NCBI GenBank assembly: GCA_947452785.1
Contig: CANGDZ010000012.1
Coordinates: 1-62,071, forward strand
Direction: 5' to 3'
Origin: Comamonadaceae bacterium
GTDB lineage: Bacteria; Pseudomonadota; Gammaproteobacteria; Burkholderiales; Burkholderiaceae_C
Length of the DNA stretch: 62,071 bases
A model generated the notes under the pieces. It was given only the letters and a program-made list of their open reading frames with translations, was not told the origin of the DNA and did no database searches. Below, one piece after another: positions 1 to 7,396 of the stretch. Made by a program: the position numbers and the translations under genes. The number at the start of each line of letters is the position of its first letter. Position 1 is the first letter of the stretch.

Positions 1-800
1 CAGCACTGGCCAGTATGGCGTTGTAGTCATTGACGATGGCTTGTACTTTAGCGGCCGTGTCGGTTTTGCTGCCATCGATGGATGCGGTGTTGAGTGCGCT
101 GTTGAGTGCGGCAAGGTTGCCTGCGGTCACCCCAGTCACGCCTGCTGTGGTGTAAGTGTCTAAACTGGGAGCGGTGGGGGTAGCACTGTCGTTTTGCGAA
201 GCAGTTTGGATTGCGGTAATTGCATTGGCCGCAGCTGCCTCTCCGCTGCTAGCTATTGTTTGAAGCTTGCTAAGGGTGTTCACGCCAGAGCCATCGTCTG
301 GGCTCGCTTTGATGGCCGACTGCACGGCACTGAGGTTGGATGCCGTCACGCCGGTCACGCCCAGCAATACCAGTTGCGCCAAGGTAGGCGCAGTGCCTGC
401 GGCGGCGGCGGCCACCACAGCGTTGGCTGCATCGGCTAAGGCCTGCACTTCAGACACAACATCCACAGCCGTTGAGGGTTTGCCGTCGATTACGTTGTCG
501 AGCAGACTTAAACCGTTACCGGTAGGGGCGCCTGAGATGCCAATGTCGAGGTATTGAGCTGTCGTCAGGAGCGTCGTGGTGTTGCCTGCAGTGCCGTCAG
601 CGCTAGCCAGTATGGCGTTGTAGTCATCAACAATGGCTTGAACTTTAGCGGCCGTGTCGGTTTTGCTGCCATCGACTGTTGTTGTGTTGAGTGCGCTATT
701 TATTGCCGCAAGGTTTGCTGCGGTCACCCCTGTCACGCCGGCCGAAGTGTAGGTTGTCAGGCTCGGTGTGGAGCTGGTTGCGCTGTCATTTTGTGCAGCT
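1..800 (-). repeat. Imperfect tandem repeat, period 597 bp (199 aa), inside the adhesin gene
   Basis: Identical or near-identical blocks recur exactly 597 bases apart. The block cagtatggcgttgtagtcat occurs at 11-30 and 608-627, and the segment encoding QNDSAT occurs near 188-202 and 785-799. Each unit also holds a weaker internal half-repeat of the VTGVTAxNLxAxxSA motif, at about 345-361 compared with 126-142 and 723-740. The period is a multiple of three, so copies can be gained or lost in frame. The leftmost copy is cut by the window edge, so copy number is unknown. Confidence 0.85.
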
Positions 801-1306
801 GTTTGGATCTCAGCAAGTGCTGTAGCTTGATCAGTTGTAACGCCACCGCCACCGCCACCGCCAGCGGCAACAAGTCCGACAGCGCCCAGAACAGCCAAAG
901 CGCCAATACCGGTCCCCGCACCAGCCACTGCCAACAAGGGCAAGGCTTGCGGCGTGATCTCGGTTATTGCGAGAGGGACAAGGCTTCCATCCTGAACTGC
1001 CAACCTGTCTGCATTGGTGAACTGCCACCCTTCCCCATCTAAAGAAGCACCCTGAGTTCCATAAAAATTGTCAATTTCTACAAGCGGCTCGCCGTCCACG
1101 CTGAGTTCTAAATTGTCACCAACTCTTTTGAGTTGGATGGGCTTGCCGTTGATTAATTCGCGACCGGTTTGCTTGACGCCATCAATGACCAGTTCAACTT
1201 TGCTGTTGGGTACTGCTTGAATTTTGATTGGATTGTTAGGGGAGACCAAGTATCCTTGGGTCTCAGAAAGACCTGTTACTTGTGTATTTTTGAGGGTCAA
1301 TTTCAT
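1..1306 (-). CDS. Large repetitive surface/biofilm adhesin with BapA-like prefix (3' end outside window)
   Basis: This is the first 435 codons of a gene that continues beyond position 1. The ATG at 1306 follows an AAAAGG ribosome binding site about 9 bases upstream. Residues 1 to about 115 form a beta-rich prefix containing KRVGDNLELSVDGEPLVEI, which resembles the BapA prefix-like domain of type I secreted biofilm adhesins. Next comes a hydrophobic Gly/Ala-rich stretch of about 30 residues that ends in a run of seven glycines. From about residue 165 the chain is Ala/Thr/Asp-rich and repetitive, with VTGVTAANLAAINSAL-like motifs and two copies of NDSAT spaced 199 residues apart. No cleavable signal peptide is visible, as expected for a type I secretion substrate whose signal is C-terminal. 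Family knowledge suggests a cell-surface adhesin held by its N-terminal module. The function, total length and secretion genes cannot be seen here. Confidence 0.75.
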   Translation of the reverse strand, partial: MKLTLKNTQVTGLSETQGYLVSPNNPIKIQAVPNSKVELVIDGVKQTGRELINGKPIQLKRVGDNLELSVDGEPLVEIDNFYGTQGASLDGEGWQFTNADRLAVQDGSLVPLAITEITPQALPLLAVAGAGTGIGALAVLGAVGLVAAGGGGGGGVTTDQATALAEIQTAAQNDSATSSTPSLTTYTSAGVTGVTAANLAAINSALNTTTVDGSKTDTAAKVQAIVDDYNAILASADGTAGNTTTLLTTAQYLDIGISGAPTGNGLSLLDNVIDGKPSTAVDVVSEVQALADAANAVVAAAAAGTAPTLAQLVLLGVTGVTASNLSAVQSAIKASPDDGSGVNTLSKLQTIASSGEAAAANAITAIQTASQNDSATPTAPSLDTYTTAGVTGVTAGNLAALNSALNTASIDGSKTDTAAKVQAIVNDYNAILASA

Positions 1307-1795
1307 ATATAGTGCCTTTTAAATATGACTTATGATGTATTTGTTACTTCAAAGTGACTCAATTTAAGCATATAAATTTCATAATATTTGTTCGCAAAGG
1401 CACATAAGAGTATTTTTTTGTGTAAAAAATTGTTCATAATTATCAATTCTGTGAAATTTGAAGAGTGGCCGAAAGTCCCTGCTTTCAGGTGATAGATGCA
1501 TTTCATCAACAGATAAAAGGCAGACCATATGAGTGTTGTGTTGGCTACAGTGAGTTCAGAAAAAATTCGACATGTGGGGCCGTAATTAGTGGAGGTGCGC
1601 AGAATTTGCAAGATTGCTAAACCCAAGCACGCAACGCGTGACGTCGCATGGCCACAGAGATGTCAATGCGGGGTTTGAGTGCTGTTCCGCTGAATCGCAG
1701 AAGTGATGTGAAATATCACACGTCGGTGTAATTTATTTCGAGGTGCGGTGTGAACCATGCCAAAATCCTCACGTTCATTGACAAGGAGATACACC
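1307..1795. other. AT-rich divergent intergenic region between adhesin and HU genes
   Basis: These 489 bases separate two divergent genes and must hold both promoters. The part next to the adhesin is distinctly AT-rich. A short inverted repeat, GTGAT-n7-ATCAC, lies near 1703-1719 upstream of the HU gene and could be an operator. No convincing paired -35/-10 boxes were identified. A 18-codon reading frame at 1529-1585 with an AAAAGG upstream and a 98-codon minus-strand frame at 1330-1626 have no recognisable product. Confidence 0.5.
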
Positions 1796-2077
1796 ATGAA
1801 CAAGAGTGAGTTGATTGAAGCGTTGGTCAAAGAAACAGATATGAGCAAGGCCGCTGCAGGCCGTGCTTTGAATGCCTTGGTGGACATCATCACCAAGACC
1901 GTTGCCAAAAAACAAGATGTGCAATTGATTGGTTTTGGTACCTTCAAAGCCACCAAGCGTGCTGCGCGTAAGGGCAAGAACCCACGTACAGGCGAGCCTT
2001 TGAAAATTGCGGCAGCCACAGTGCCTAAGTTCTCAGCTGGTGCCTCGTTCAAAGCAGCAGTGAACAAGAAAAAGTAA
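1796..2077 (+). CDS. hup: HU/IHF-family nucleoid DNA-binding protein
   Basis: The 93-residue product is a small basic histone-like DNA-binding protein that bends and compacts DNA as a dimer. The N-terminus MNKSELIEALVKETDMSK and the arm region GFGTFKATKRAARKGKNPRT are typical of HU. The family consensus is usually GRNPQTG at this place, and here it reads GKNPRTG. The C-terminus is Lys-rich (AAVNKKK). The ATG at 1796 was chosen because AAGGAG lies 8 bases upstream and the HU domain starts exactly there; an earlier in-frame ATG at 1757 adds 13 residues without family similarity. The gene stands alone and is followed by a hairpin terminator and then a group II intron. Whether it corresponds to hupA, hupB or a paralogue cannot be decided. 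Confidence 0.95.
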   Translation: MNKSELIEALVKETDMSKAAAGRALNALVDIITKTVAKKQDVQLIGFGTFKATKRAARKGKNPRTGEPLKIAAATVPKFSAGASFKAAVNKKK

Positions 2078-2100
2078 CTTTTTACTTGTCTTTGTAAACA

Positions 2101-2130
2101 GGCGGCCAAGGGTAACCTTGCCGCCTTTTT
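2101..2130 (+). terminator. Rho-independent terminator of the HU gene
   Basis: The sequence GGCGGcCAAGG-gtaa-CCTTGCCGCC forms a 10-bp GC-rich stem with one bulged C and a 4-base loop, followed by TTTTT. It lies 23 bases after the HU stop codon. It also appears to be the landing site of the class C group II intron, which begins 4 bases after the T tract. Confidence 0.9.
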
Positions 2131-2542
2131 CTTGTGCGCCCAGCATGGGCGCACTCCTACGGGTGCAAGTCCCGTCGCAAGTTGATCACGACGAGCGAAG
2201 TGAAGCGCAACTGCATGAGGGTGACCGAGTGTGGGAAGGAAGCGTGGAACATAAACTGTGAGCCGATGAACAAGAATCGGATACGAGGCACTGCCAAGCA
2301 GGGCGACTGGGCAAGAAACCAAGAAGCTCTTGTGATCAAAGCGAGGTGGTGTATATCCGGCGGTTGTGCAGTGAAGGAGTGCGTTCTTACCTAGGGGAGA
2401 TCTCACTTTACGCCTGAAAGGGTGACGGTGTCGAACCGCAGTGAGAGGTCAGCAGAGGTCGTAGTAGCTCGAGTCGGTAACCGATGAGGAAGAACTAAAA
2501 GGGCGAAGGACCGAACGAAGGGGAGTGTTAACGGACGTGAAT

Positions 2543-2587
2543 ATGTCAAAGGTCATGCATCAGATGTCAGCGAGGGCGAGCGGGTGA
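2543..2587 (+). pseudogene. Remnant of the intron-encoded protein start
   Basis: An ATG at 2543 opens a 14-codon frame (MSKVMHQMSARASG) that stops at 2585-2587. It lies where class C introns begin their reverse transcriptase/maturase ORF in domain IV. The rest of the protein is missing, and the sequence passes within about 55 bases into domain V. This is read as the scar of an internal deletion. The evidence is positional rather than a clear protein match. Confidence 0.5.
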
Positions 2588-2642
2588 AGGCGGGTATGGG
2601 TGAAGCCCCGTGAACCATGACACACATGAACCTAAACTCTTC

Positions 2643-2679
2643 GAACCGCCTGGTGCGGACCCGCATGCCAGGTGGTGTG
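2643..2679 (+). ncRNA. Group II intron domain V (catalytic hairpin)
   Basis: The outer stem ACCGCC/GGTGGT is followed by an inner stem TGGTGCG/CGCATGCCA with a two-base bulge and a GACC tetraloop. A CGC triad, the class C variant of the usual AGC catalytic triad, is present in the 5' strand. The layout matches domain V of known IIC introns, so the catalytic core looks intact. Confidence 0.8.
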
Positions 2680-2716
2680 GCAGGGGCGGAGCCTAACGAC
2701 TCCCCCCTATGCCGAT

Positions 2717-2738
2717 AGGCTTAGGCGTTAGCCTTTTT
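2717..2738 (+). terminator. Small hairpin with T tract just after the intron
   Basis: AGGCT-taggcgtt-AGCCT followed by TTTTT forms a weak 5-bp stem on the plus strand. It could be a second terminator for the HU transcript, or part of the ancestral intron target. The convergent carboxylase gene ends at 2743, so it would also prevent read-through into that gene. Confidence 0.35.
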
Positions 2739-2742
2739 GGGA

Positions 2743-5700
2743 TTACCAGGCATCCACAAAGCCATGGCCTTTTGAACCTTGCAGTTGTGTAGTCGAATCC
2801 AATCCACGGACCAGCCAATTTCGGGTTTCGCAGGGGTCAATCACCGCGTCAATTTCCAGGGTCTGCGCCATGTTGATGGCCTTGCCGATTGCGTAGCGTT
2901 CAGCCACCAATTGGGCAAACAAGGCGTCACGATCAGCCCCTTCAGGCTGGGTTTGCAACTCTTTGCTGAAACCCAGGCGCACCGAGCCTTCCAGGCCCAT
3001 GGGGCCAAATTCACCAGTGGGCCAAGAGATGGTGAACACCGGCGCATCAAAGCCACCAGCGGTCATGGCTTGCGCGCCGAGGCCATAGCCTTTGCGCATC
3101 ACGATGGCGAAGAACGGCACCTTCAATTTCGCCGCCACCACAAACATGCGGCTGGTGTGCCGCACCTGAGCTTGGGCTTCAATGTCGGGGCCGACCATGA
3201 AGCCCGGGGTGTCGGTCAACGACACCAAGGGCAGTCCATGGGCATTGCACAGTTGCATGAAGCGGCTGGCTTTGTCCGCGGCATCGGCATCAATGGCGCC
3301 GCCCAGATGCAAAGGGTTGTTGGCCATGATGCCGACGGCGCGGCCTTCGATGCGCGCCAAAGCGGTCAAAATGCCGATGCCAAAGTGGGGACGCAATTCG
3401 AGCACGGAGTTGGCATCGCACAGCGTGTGCATCAAGGCTCGCACGTCATACACGCGCAGGCGGTTTTCAGGCACGGCAAAACGCAGCTTGCGCTGGTCGT
3501 CACAAGTCCAAATCGTTTCGCGACCTTGAAAGTACGAAAGGTACTGGCGGGCGGTGTCGACCGCTTCGACTTCGTCTTTCACCAGGATGTCGATCACACC
3601 GTTGTGCGACTGCACATCGCTGGGGCCGACGTCTTCGGGTGCGAACTTGCCCAGGCCGCCGCCTTCAATCATTGCCGGACCGCCCATGCCGATGTTGCTG
3701 GCTTGTGTGGCGATGATCACGTCGCTGCAGCCGAGCAATGCGGCATTGCCCGCAAAGCAGCGCCCGTGCACGATGCCGACCACGGGCACCCGCCCAGACA
3801 AGGCCGCGAACTGGCTGAAAGTGTGATTGTTCAATCCCGCCACCACAGGTCGATCCACATCGCCCGGGCGCCCGCCACCACCCTCTGCGAACAAGACCAC
3901 GGGCAGTTTGAGCTTGTGCGCCAGTCCCAGCATACGGTCTGTTTTTTGATGGTTACCCGCTCCCTGTGTACCCGCCAAGACGGTGTAATCGTAGGCCATC
4001 ACGACGCAGCGTGACTTTTCGGGGCCATGTTTTTTTGCATTGATTGTACCGATGCCTGTGACCATGCCATCGGCCGGTGTGTTGGCGATCAAGTCGTCCA
4101 AACTGCGTCGACGCGTTTGTGCGGCAATGGCCAGTGAGCCATATTCCATAAAGCTGCCGTCGTCACACAATTGACCGATGTTTTCGCGTGCAGTGCGTCC
4201 CCCTTGAGCGTGGCGCTTAGCGACGGCGGAGGGACGGTTTTCGTCCCACAAAAATGAATGACGTTCTTGCACAGATTTCAAGTCGTCACGGATGGCGCTC
4301 GGATCGTGCAGGGTATCCTGGCCACTGTCTTGCACCTCTAGTTCAACAGGCTCCAAGACCACCAGCAACTCCTCGGCGGCAATGTAACTGCCTGCAGTGA
4401 CCAAGATGGCTTGCACCCGACCGGATGACGCGGCCAAGACCACGTGCTCCATCTTCATGGCTTCAATCACCGCCACCTGCGCGCCTTTCGGAATAAGGTC
4501 TCCCACGCGCACGTCGATTTGCATCAGTTTGGCGGCCATGGGTGAACGCACGCCGTTTTGATGGGCTTTCAACACAGGAGCGCCAGAGTGAGCCGTCGCA
4601 GATGGGGCATCGGTGGTTCGCTTGTGTTTCTTCGCCAACACCTGCGTTTGTGCGAACAACTCACTCAGGTGCTCTTCAACATATCGGGTGTGAATGTGCT
4701 GGTTGGCAAAATCAGGTCGATCAACCAAGGCTTGTAAAAGATGCAAATTGGTGTTGACGCCGCTCACATGGCATTCGCGCAGTGCCCGTGCCGCTCGGCG
4801 TGCGGCTTGGGCAAAGCTGCCGCTTTTGCTTGTCACAATCAGTTTGGCTAGCAAGGTGTCGTAGTGCGGGGAGGGCGTGGCGCCCGTAAAACCATGGGTG
4901 TCCAGGCGCAGGCCCGGGCCACAGGGCATGTCGAAGTGGCCGAGGGTGCCGCTGGACGAATGTGTTTGTCCGTCGGCGTTCAGCGTTTCAGCGCAGATGC
5001 GCAGTTGTATCGCGTGGCCTTTGGTTGCAGGAGGATGCGCGGGGTCCATGCCAATGTCTTGAAAATTCAGGCCGGCGGCTACCTGAATTTGCAATTGCAC
5101 CAAGTCCAAACCGGTGACCTCTTCGGTGACGGTGTGTTCTACCTGCAGACGGGGATTAGCCTCGATGAAGACCCAGGGCAAATCTGAGGTCTGGGTATCG
5201 ACCAAAAACTCAAAGGTGCCCAAGCTGCGGTAATGACAGTGCGCCGCCATGGTCAAAGCCGCTTGCGTGATTTGCGCTCGTATGGCGGGCATCAGGCTTG
5301 GGCTGGGCGCCACTTCAATCAATTTTTGAAAGCGCCTTTGCACACTGCATTCGCGGTCACCCAAGCTCATCACTGCCTGGCCATCGCCCAGCACCTGAAC
5401 TTCAATGTGCCGTGCTTGCAGCATCAGCCGCTCGACGTACACGCCTTCCACACCAAACGCAGCGCGCGCCTCAGATGTGCAGCGGTCGTAGGCCTCGGGC
5501 AGGGCTTCGGCTTGGAAGACCGCACGCATGCCGCGCCCCCCGCCGCCGCCAATGGCTTTGATCATCACGCCTGCGCCTTGTTGGGCACTGAAGAAAGCTT
5601 GCGCTTCTTCCAGTGTCACGGCGTGGCTCAAACCAGGCATGAGCGGGACAGCGCAGGCCAAGGCCAGTTGCCTGGCGCTGGCTTTGTCTCCAAACAATTG

Positions 5701-6027
5701 CAGGTGGGCCGGATCGGGACCGATAAAAACAAGCTTCGCAGCCGCACAGGCCTGCGCAAAATCAGAGCGTTCGCTTAAAAAGCCATAACCCGGGTGAATG
5801 GCGTCACAGCCTTGAGCTTGCGCGATAGCGATGACTTTGGCCATGTTCAGGTAGGCGCTGGGACCGGTGTCGTCCAGGTTGACCGCTGTGCCAGCCAATT
5901 GCACATGCAAAGCCTGGGCGTCGTCTTGGGCGTAAATGGCCACGCTGTCGATGTCCATGTCGTGCACTGCGCGGATCAGGCGAACCGCAATTTCGCCTCG
6001 GTTAGCGATCAGAATTTTCTTGAACAT
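2743..6027 (-). CDS. Single-chain biotin-dependent acyl-CoA carboxylase (BC-BCCP-CT)
   Basis: The 1094-residue protein joins all parts of an acyl-CoA carboxylase. The biotin carboxylase domain spans residues 1 to about 450: it starts MFKKILIANRGEIAVRLIRA, has the ATP-grasp loop GGGGGRGMR near 160, and has EANPRLQVEHTVTEE near 290. The biotinyl domain carries EAMKMEH, with the biotinylated lysine at residue 525. A carboxyltransferase domain fills about 590-1094, with GGGGRPGD and the glycine-rich oxyanion segments. The product would be a malonyl-CoA-type or longer alkylmalonyl-CoA. The length (about 118 kDa) and domain order resemble single-chain long-chain acyl-CoA carboxylases rather than two-subunit propionyl-CoA carboxylases. 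The ATG at 6027 follows AAGGAA and begins the conserved domain; an upstream frame to 6135 is not conserved. The gene is divergent from two acyl-CoA dehydrogenases. The exact substrate is unknown. Confidence 0.9.
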   Translation of the reverse strand: MFKKILIANRGEIAVRLIRAVHDMDIDSVAIYAQDDAQALHVQLAGTAVNLDDTGPSAYLNMAKVIAIAQAQGCDAIHPGYGFLSERSDFAQACAAAKLVFIGPDPAHLQLFGDKASARQLALACAVPLMPGLSHAVTLEEAQAFFSAQQGAGVMIKAIGGGGGRGMRAVFQAEALPEAYDRCTSEARAAFGVEGVYVERLMLQARHIEVQVLGDGQAVMSLGDRECSVQRRFQKLIEVAPSPSLMPAIRAQITQAALTMAAHCHYRSLGTFEFLVDTQTSDLPWVFIEANPRLQVEHTVTEEVTGLDLVQLQIQVAAGLNFQDIGMDPAHPPATKGHAIQLRICAETLNADGQTHSSSGTLGHFDMPCGPGLRLDTHGFTGATPSPHYDTLLAKLIVTSKSGSFAQAARRAARALRECHVSGVNTNLHLLQALVDRPDFANQHIHTRYVEEHLSELFAQTQVLAKKHKRTTDAPSATAHSGAPVLKAHQNGVRSPMAAKLMQIDVRVGDLIPKGAQVAVIEAMKMEHVVLAASSGRVQAILVTAGSYIAAEELLVVLEPVELEVQDSGQDTLHDPSAIRDDLKSVQERHSFLWDENRPSAVAKRHAQGGRTARENIGQLCDDGSFMEYGSLAIAAQTRRRSLDDLIANTPADGMVTGIGTINAKKHGPEKSRCVVMAYDYTVLAGTQGAGNHQKTDRMLGLAHKLKLPVVLFAEGGGGRPGDVDRPVVAGLNNHTFSQFAALSGRVPVVGIVHGRCFAGNAALLGCSDVIIATQASNIGMGGPAMIEGGGLGKFAPEDVGPSDVQSHNGVIDILVKDEVEAVDTARQYLSYFQGRETIWTCDDQRKLRFAVPENRLRVYDVRALMHTLCDANSVLELRPHFGIGILTALARIEGRAVGIMANNPLHLGGAIDADAADKASRFMQLCNAHGLPLVSLTDTPGFMVGPDIEAQAQVRHTSRMFVVAAKLKVPFFAIVMRKGYGLGAQAMTAGGFDAPVFTISWPTGEFGPMGLEGSVRLGFSKELQTQPEGADRDALFAQLVAERYAIGKAINMAQTLEIDAVIDPCETRNWLVRGLDSTTQLQGSKGHGFVDAW

Positions 6028-6207
6028 GGTTTTATTCCTTGCGCGCAGGTCAAACGCGTTGTCTAAAGTCTTCGCTTCAATATAGCGCAAGGCTCCCAAA
6101 TATCGTGAGCGATTTGAGACGGGTTCGCCGGGCATCTGTCGCCATGCCGACTGCTGACCGTTTCATCCCGGTTCAGAATGACCCTGCACGATCAAGAAGG
6201 ATGACCC

Positions 6208-7389
6208 ATGGACCTGAGCTATTCGAGTGAAGAACTGAGCTTTCGCAACGAGGTACGAGATTGGATTGCCGCCAACTTACCTGCTGATCTGCGCGAAAAA
6301 GTGCAGAGCTATCGGCCTTTGTCCAAAGAGGACTACCTGCGTTGGCACAAAATTTTGGCGGCCAAAGGTTGGTCTGTGCCGCATTGGCCTGTGGAATGGG
6401 GCGGCACAGGTTGGGATATTACCCAACGCTATATCTACGACGAAGAGTTTGCCTTGGCCGGCGCGCCTGGTTTACCGCCCTTTGGACCGGCCATGTGCGC
6501 TTCGGTGTTGTTGAAGTTTGGCACGCCCACACAAAAAGAGCAGTTCTTGCCCCGCATTCGCGAAGGCGATGATTTTTGGGTACAGGGCTACTCTGAGCCT
6601 GGCGCAGGCTCCGACTTGGCCGCTGTTAAAACCCGGGCCGAGCGCCAGGGCGACCATTACGTGGTCAACGGCCAAAAAATCTGGACCACCCTGGGCCACT
6701 ATGGAGACTGGATTTTTTGTTTGGTGCGCACCGACAGCCAGGCCGAGAAGCGCCAAGAAGGCATTAGCTTCATCTTGATGGACATGAAGACCCCGGGCAT
6801 TACCGTGCGTCCGCTCATCTTGATGGATGGCGGGCATGAGGTGAATGAGATCTTTTTTGACAACGTGAAGGTGCCAGTTCAGAACTTGGTGTTTGAAGAA
6901 AACAAAGGCTGGACGGTGGCCAAATACCTGCTCGGTCATGAACGCATGGGCTCGGGCAGCGTGGGTGCCAGTCGGCGCGAGTTGGCTACGCTGCGCGCTT
7001 TGGCCAGACGTGAGTTGAAAAACGGCAAACCTTTGCTGGACGATGTTCGATTTAAAGACAAGTTGTCGCGTGTGGAGGTGGAGTTGGATGCGCTGGAGAT
7101 CACTTCGATGCGGTTCCTCGACAAGATGCGGCGCACCGGTCAACCCCCAGGGGCGGATGTGTCCATGCTGAAGATCCGAGGCACCGAGGTGCAGCAAATG
7201 ATCACCGAGTTGGCGATGCAAGCGGCTGGACCCCATGCCCAACCGTTCAAAGCCGTAGACCATGGTTCGATCGATCACTTCACGTCGCGACTGGCACCGC
7301 GTTACTTCAATTTTCGCAAGGCCAGTATTTATGCCGGCTCTAATGAAATACAACGCAACATCATTGCCAAAATGACCTTGGGTCTGTGA
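6208..7389 (+). CDS. Acyl-CoA dehydrogenase (pimeloyl-CoA dehydrogenase large-subunit type)
   Basis: The 393-residue flavoprotein introduces a 2,3 double bond into an acyl-CoA. The N-terminal helical domain begins MDLSYSSEELSFRNEVRDW. The middle domain has the FAD/substrate signature GYSEPGAGSDLAAVKTRA near residue 135 and GQKIWTT near 160. The C-terminal domain includes AMQAAGPHAQP and ends with YAGSNEIQRNIIAK, typical of the family. The start at 6208 is preceded by AAGGATG. It is followed after 7 bases by a second, more divergent dehydrogenase, the arrangement seen for pimC/pimD-like pairs. These pairs act on dicarboxyl- or branched acyl-CoAs, but the substrate here is not shown by the sequence. 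Confidence 0.9.
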   Translation: MDLSYSSEELSFRNEVRDWIAANLPADLREKVQSYRPLSKEDYLRWHKILAAKGWSVPHWPVEWGGTGWDITQRYIYDEEFALAGAPGLPPFGPAMCASVLLKFGTPTQKEQFLPRIREGDDFWVQGYSEPGAGSDLAAVKTRAERQGDHYVVNGQKIWTTLGHYGDWIFCLVRTDSQAEKRQEGISFILMDMKTPGITVRPLILMDGGHEVNEIFFDNVKVPVQNLVFEENKGWTVAKYLLGHERMGSGSVGASRRELATLRALARRELKNGKPLLDDVRFKDKLSRVEVELDALEITSMRFLDKMRRTGQPPGADVSMLKIRGTEVQQMITELAMQAAGPHAQPFKAVDHGSIDHFTSRLAPRYFNFRKASIYAGSNEIQRNIIAKMTLGL

Positions 7390-7396
7390 GGAAAAA

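Larger units (their letters stand above)
2134..2716 (+). mobile_element. Class C (IIC) group II intron lacking its reverse transcriptase ORF
   Basis: The 5' end GTGCGCCCAGCATGGGCGCA and the following GGGTGCAAGTCCCGTC match the domain I start of bacterial class C introns such as the Oceanobacillus O.i.I1 intron. Other conserved blocks are ACCTAGGGGAGATCT near 2390 and GTCAGCAGAGGTCGTAGTAG near 2448. Domain V is at about 2643-2679 and domain VI at about 2680-2708, ending CTATGCCGAT. The element sits immediately after the HU terminator in the transcribed direction, the known insertion habit of class C introns. At about 583 bp it has no room for the usual intron-encoded protein of about 420 residues; only a stub of that ORF remains at 2543. 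The ribozyme core seems complete, so splicing or mobility would need protein supplied in trans. The boundaries are by consensus and could be off by a few bases. Confidence 0.85.

Noticed and set aside
1-800. Possible CRISPR or satellite array in the repeat region
   Set aside because: The period of 597 bases, continuous open frame and protein-level repetition fit adhesin repeats; there are no short direct repeats with unique spacers.
1529-1585. 18-codon frame with AAAAGG upstream, between the adhesin and HU genes
   Set aside because: Length and composition give no support, and no leader-peptide features such as codon runs or an attenuator hairpin are visible.
1330-1626. 98-codon minus-strand frame upstream of the adhesin
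   Set aside because: It is AT-rich with no recognisable domain and lies in what must be the adhesin promoter region.
2134-2394. 86-codon frame inside the 5' half of the group II intron
   Set aside because: It covers intron domains I to III, where the RNA structure explains the sequence, and it has no ribosome binding site or protein similarity.
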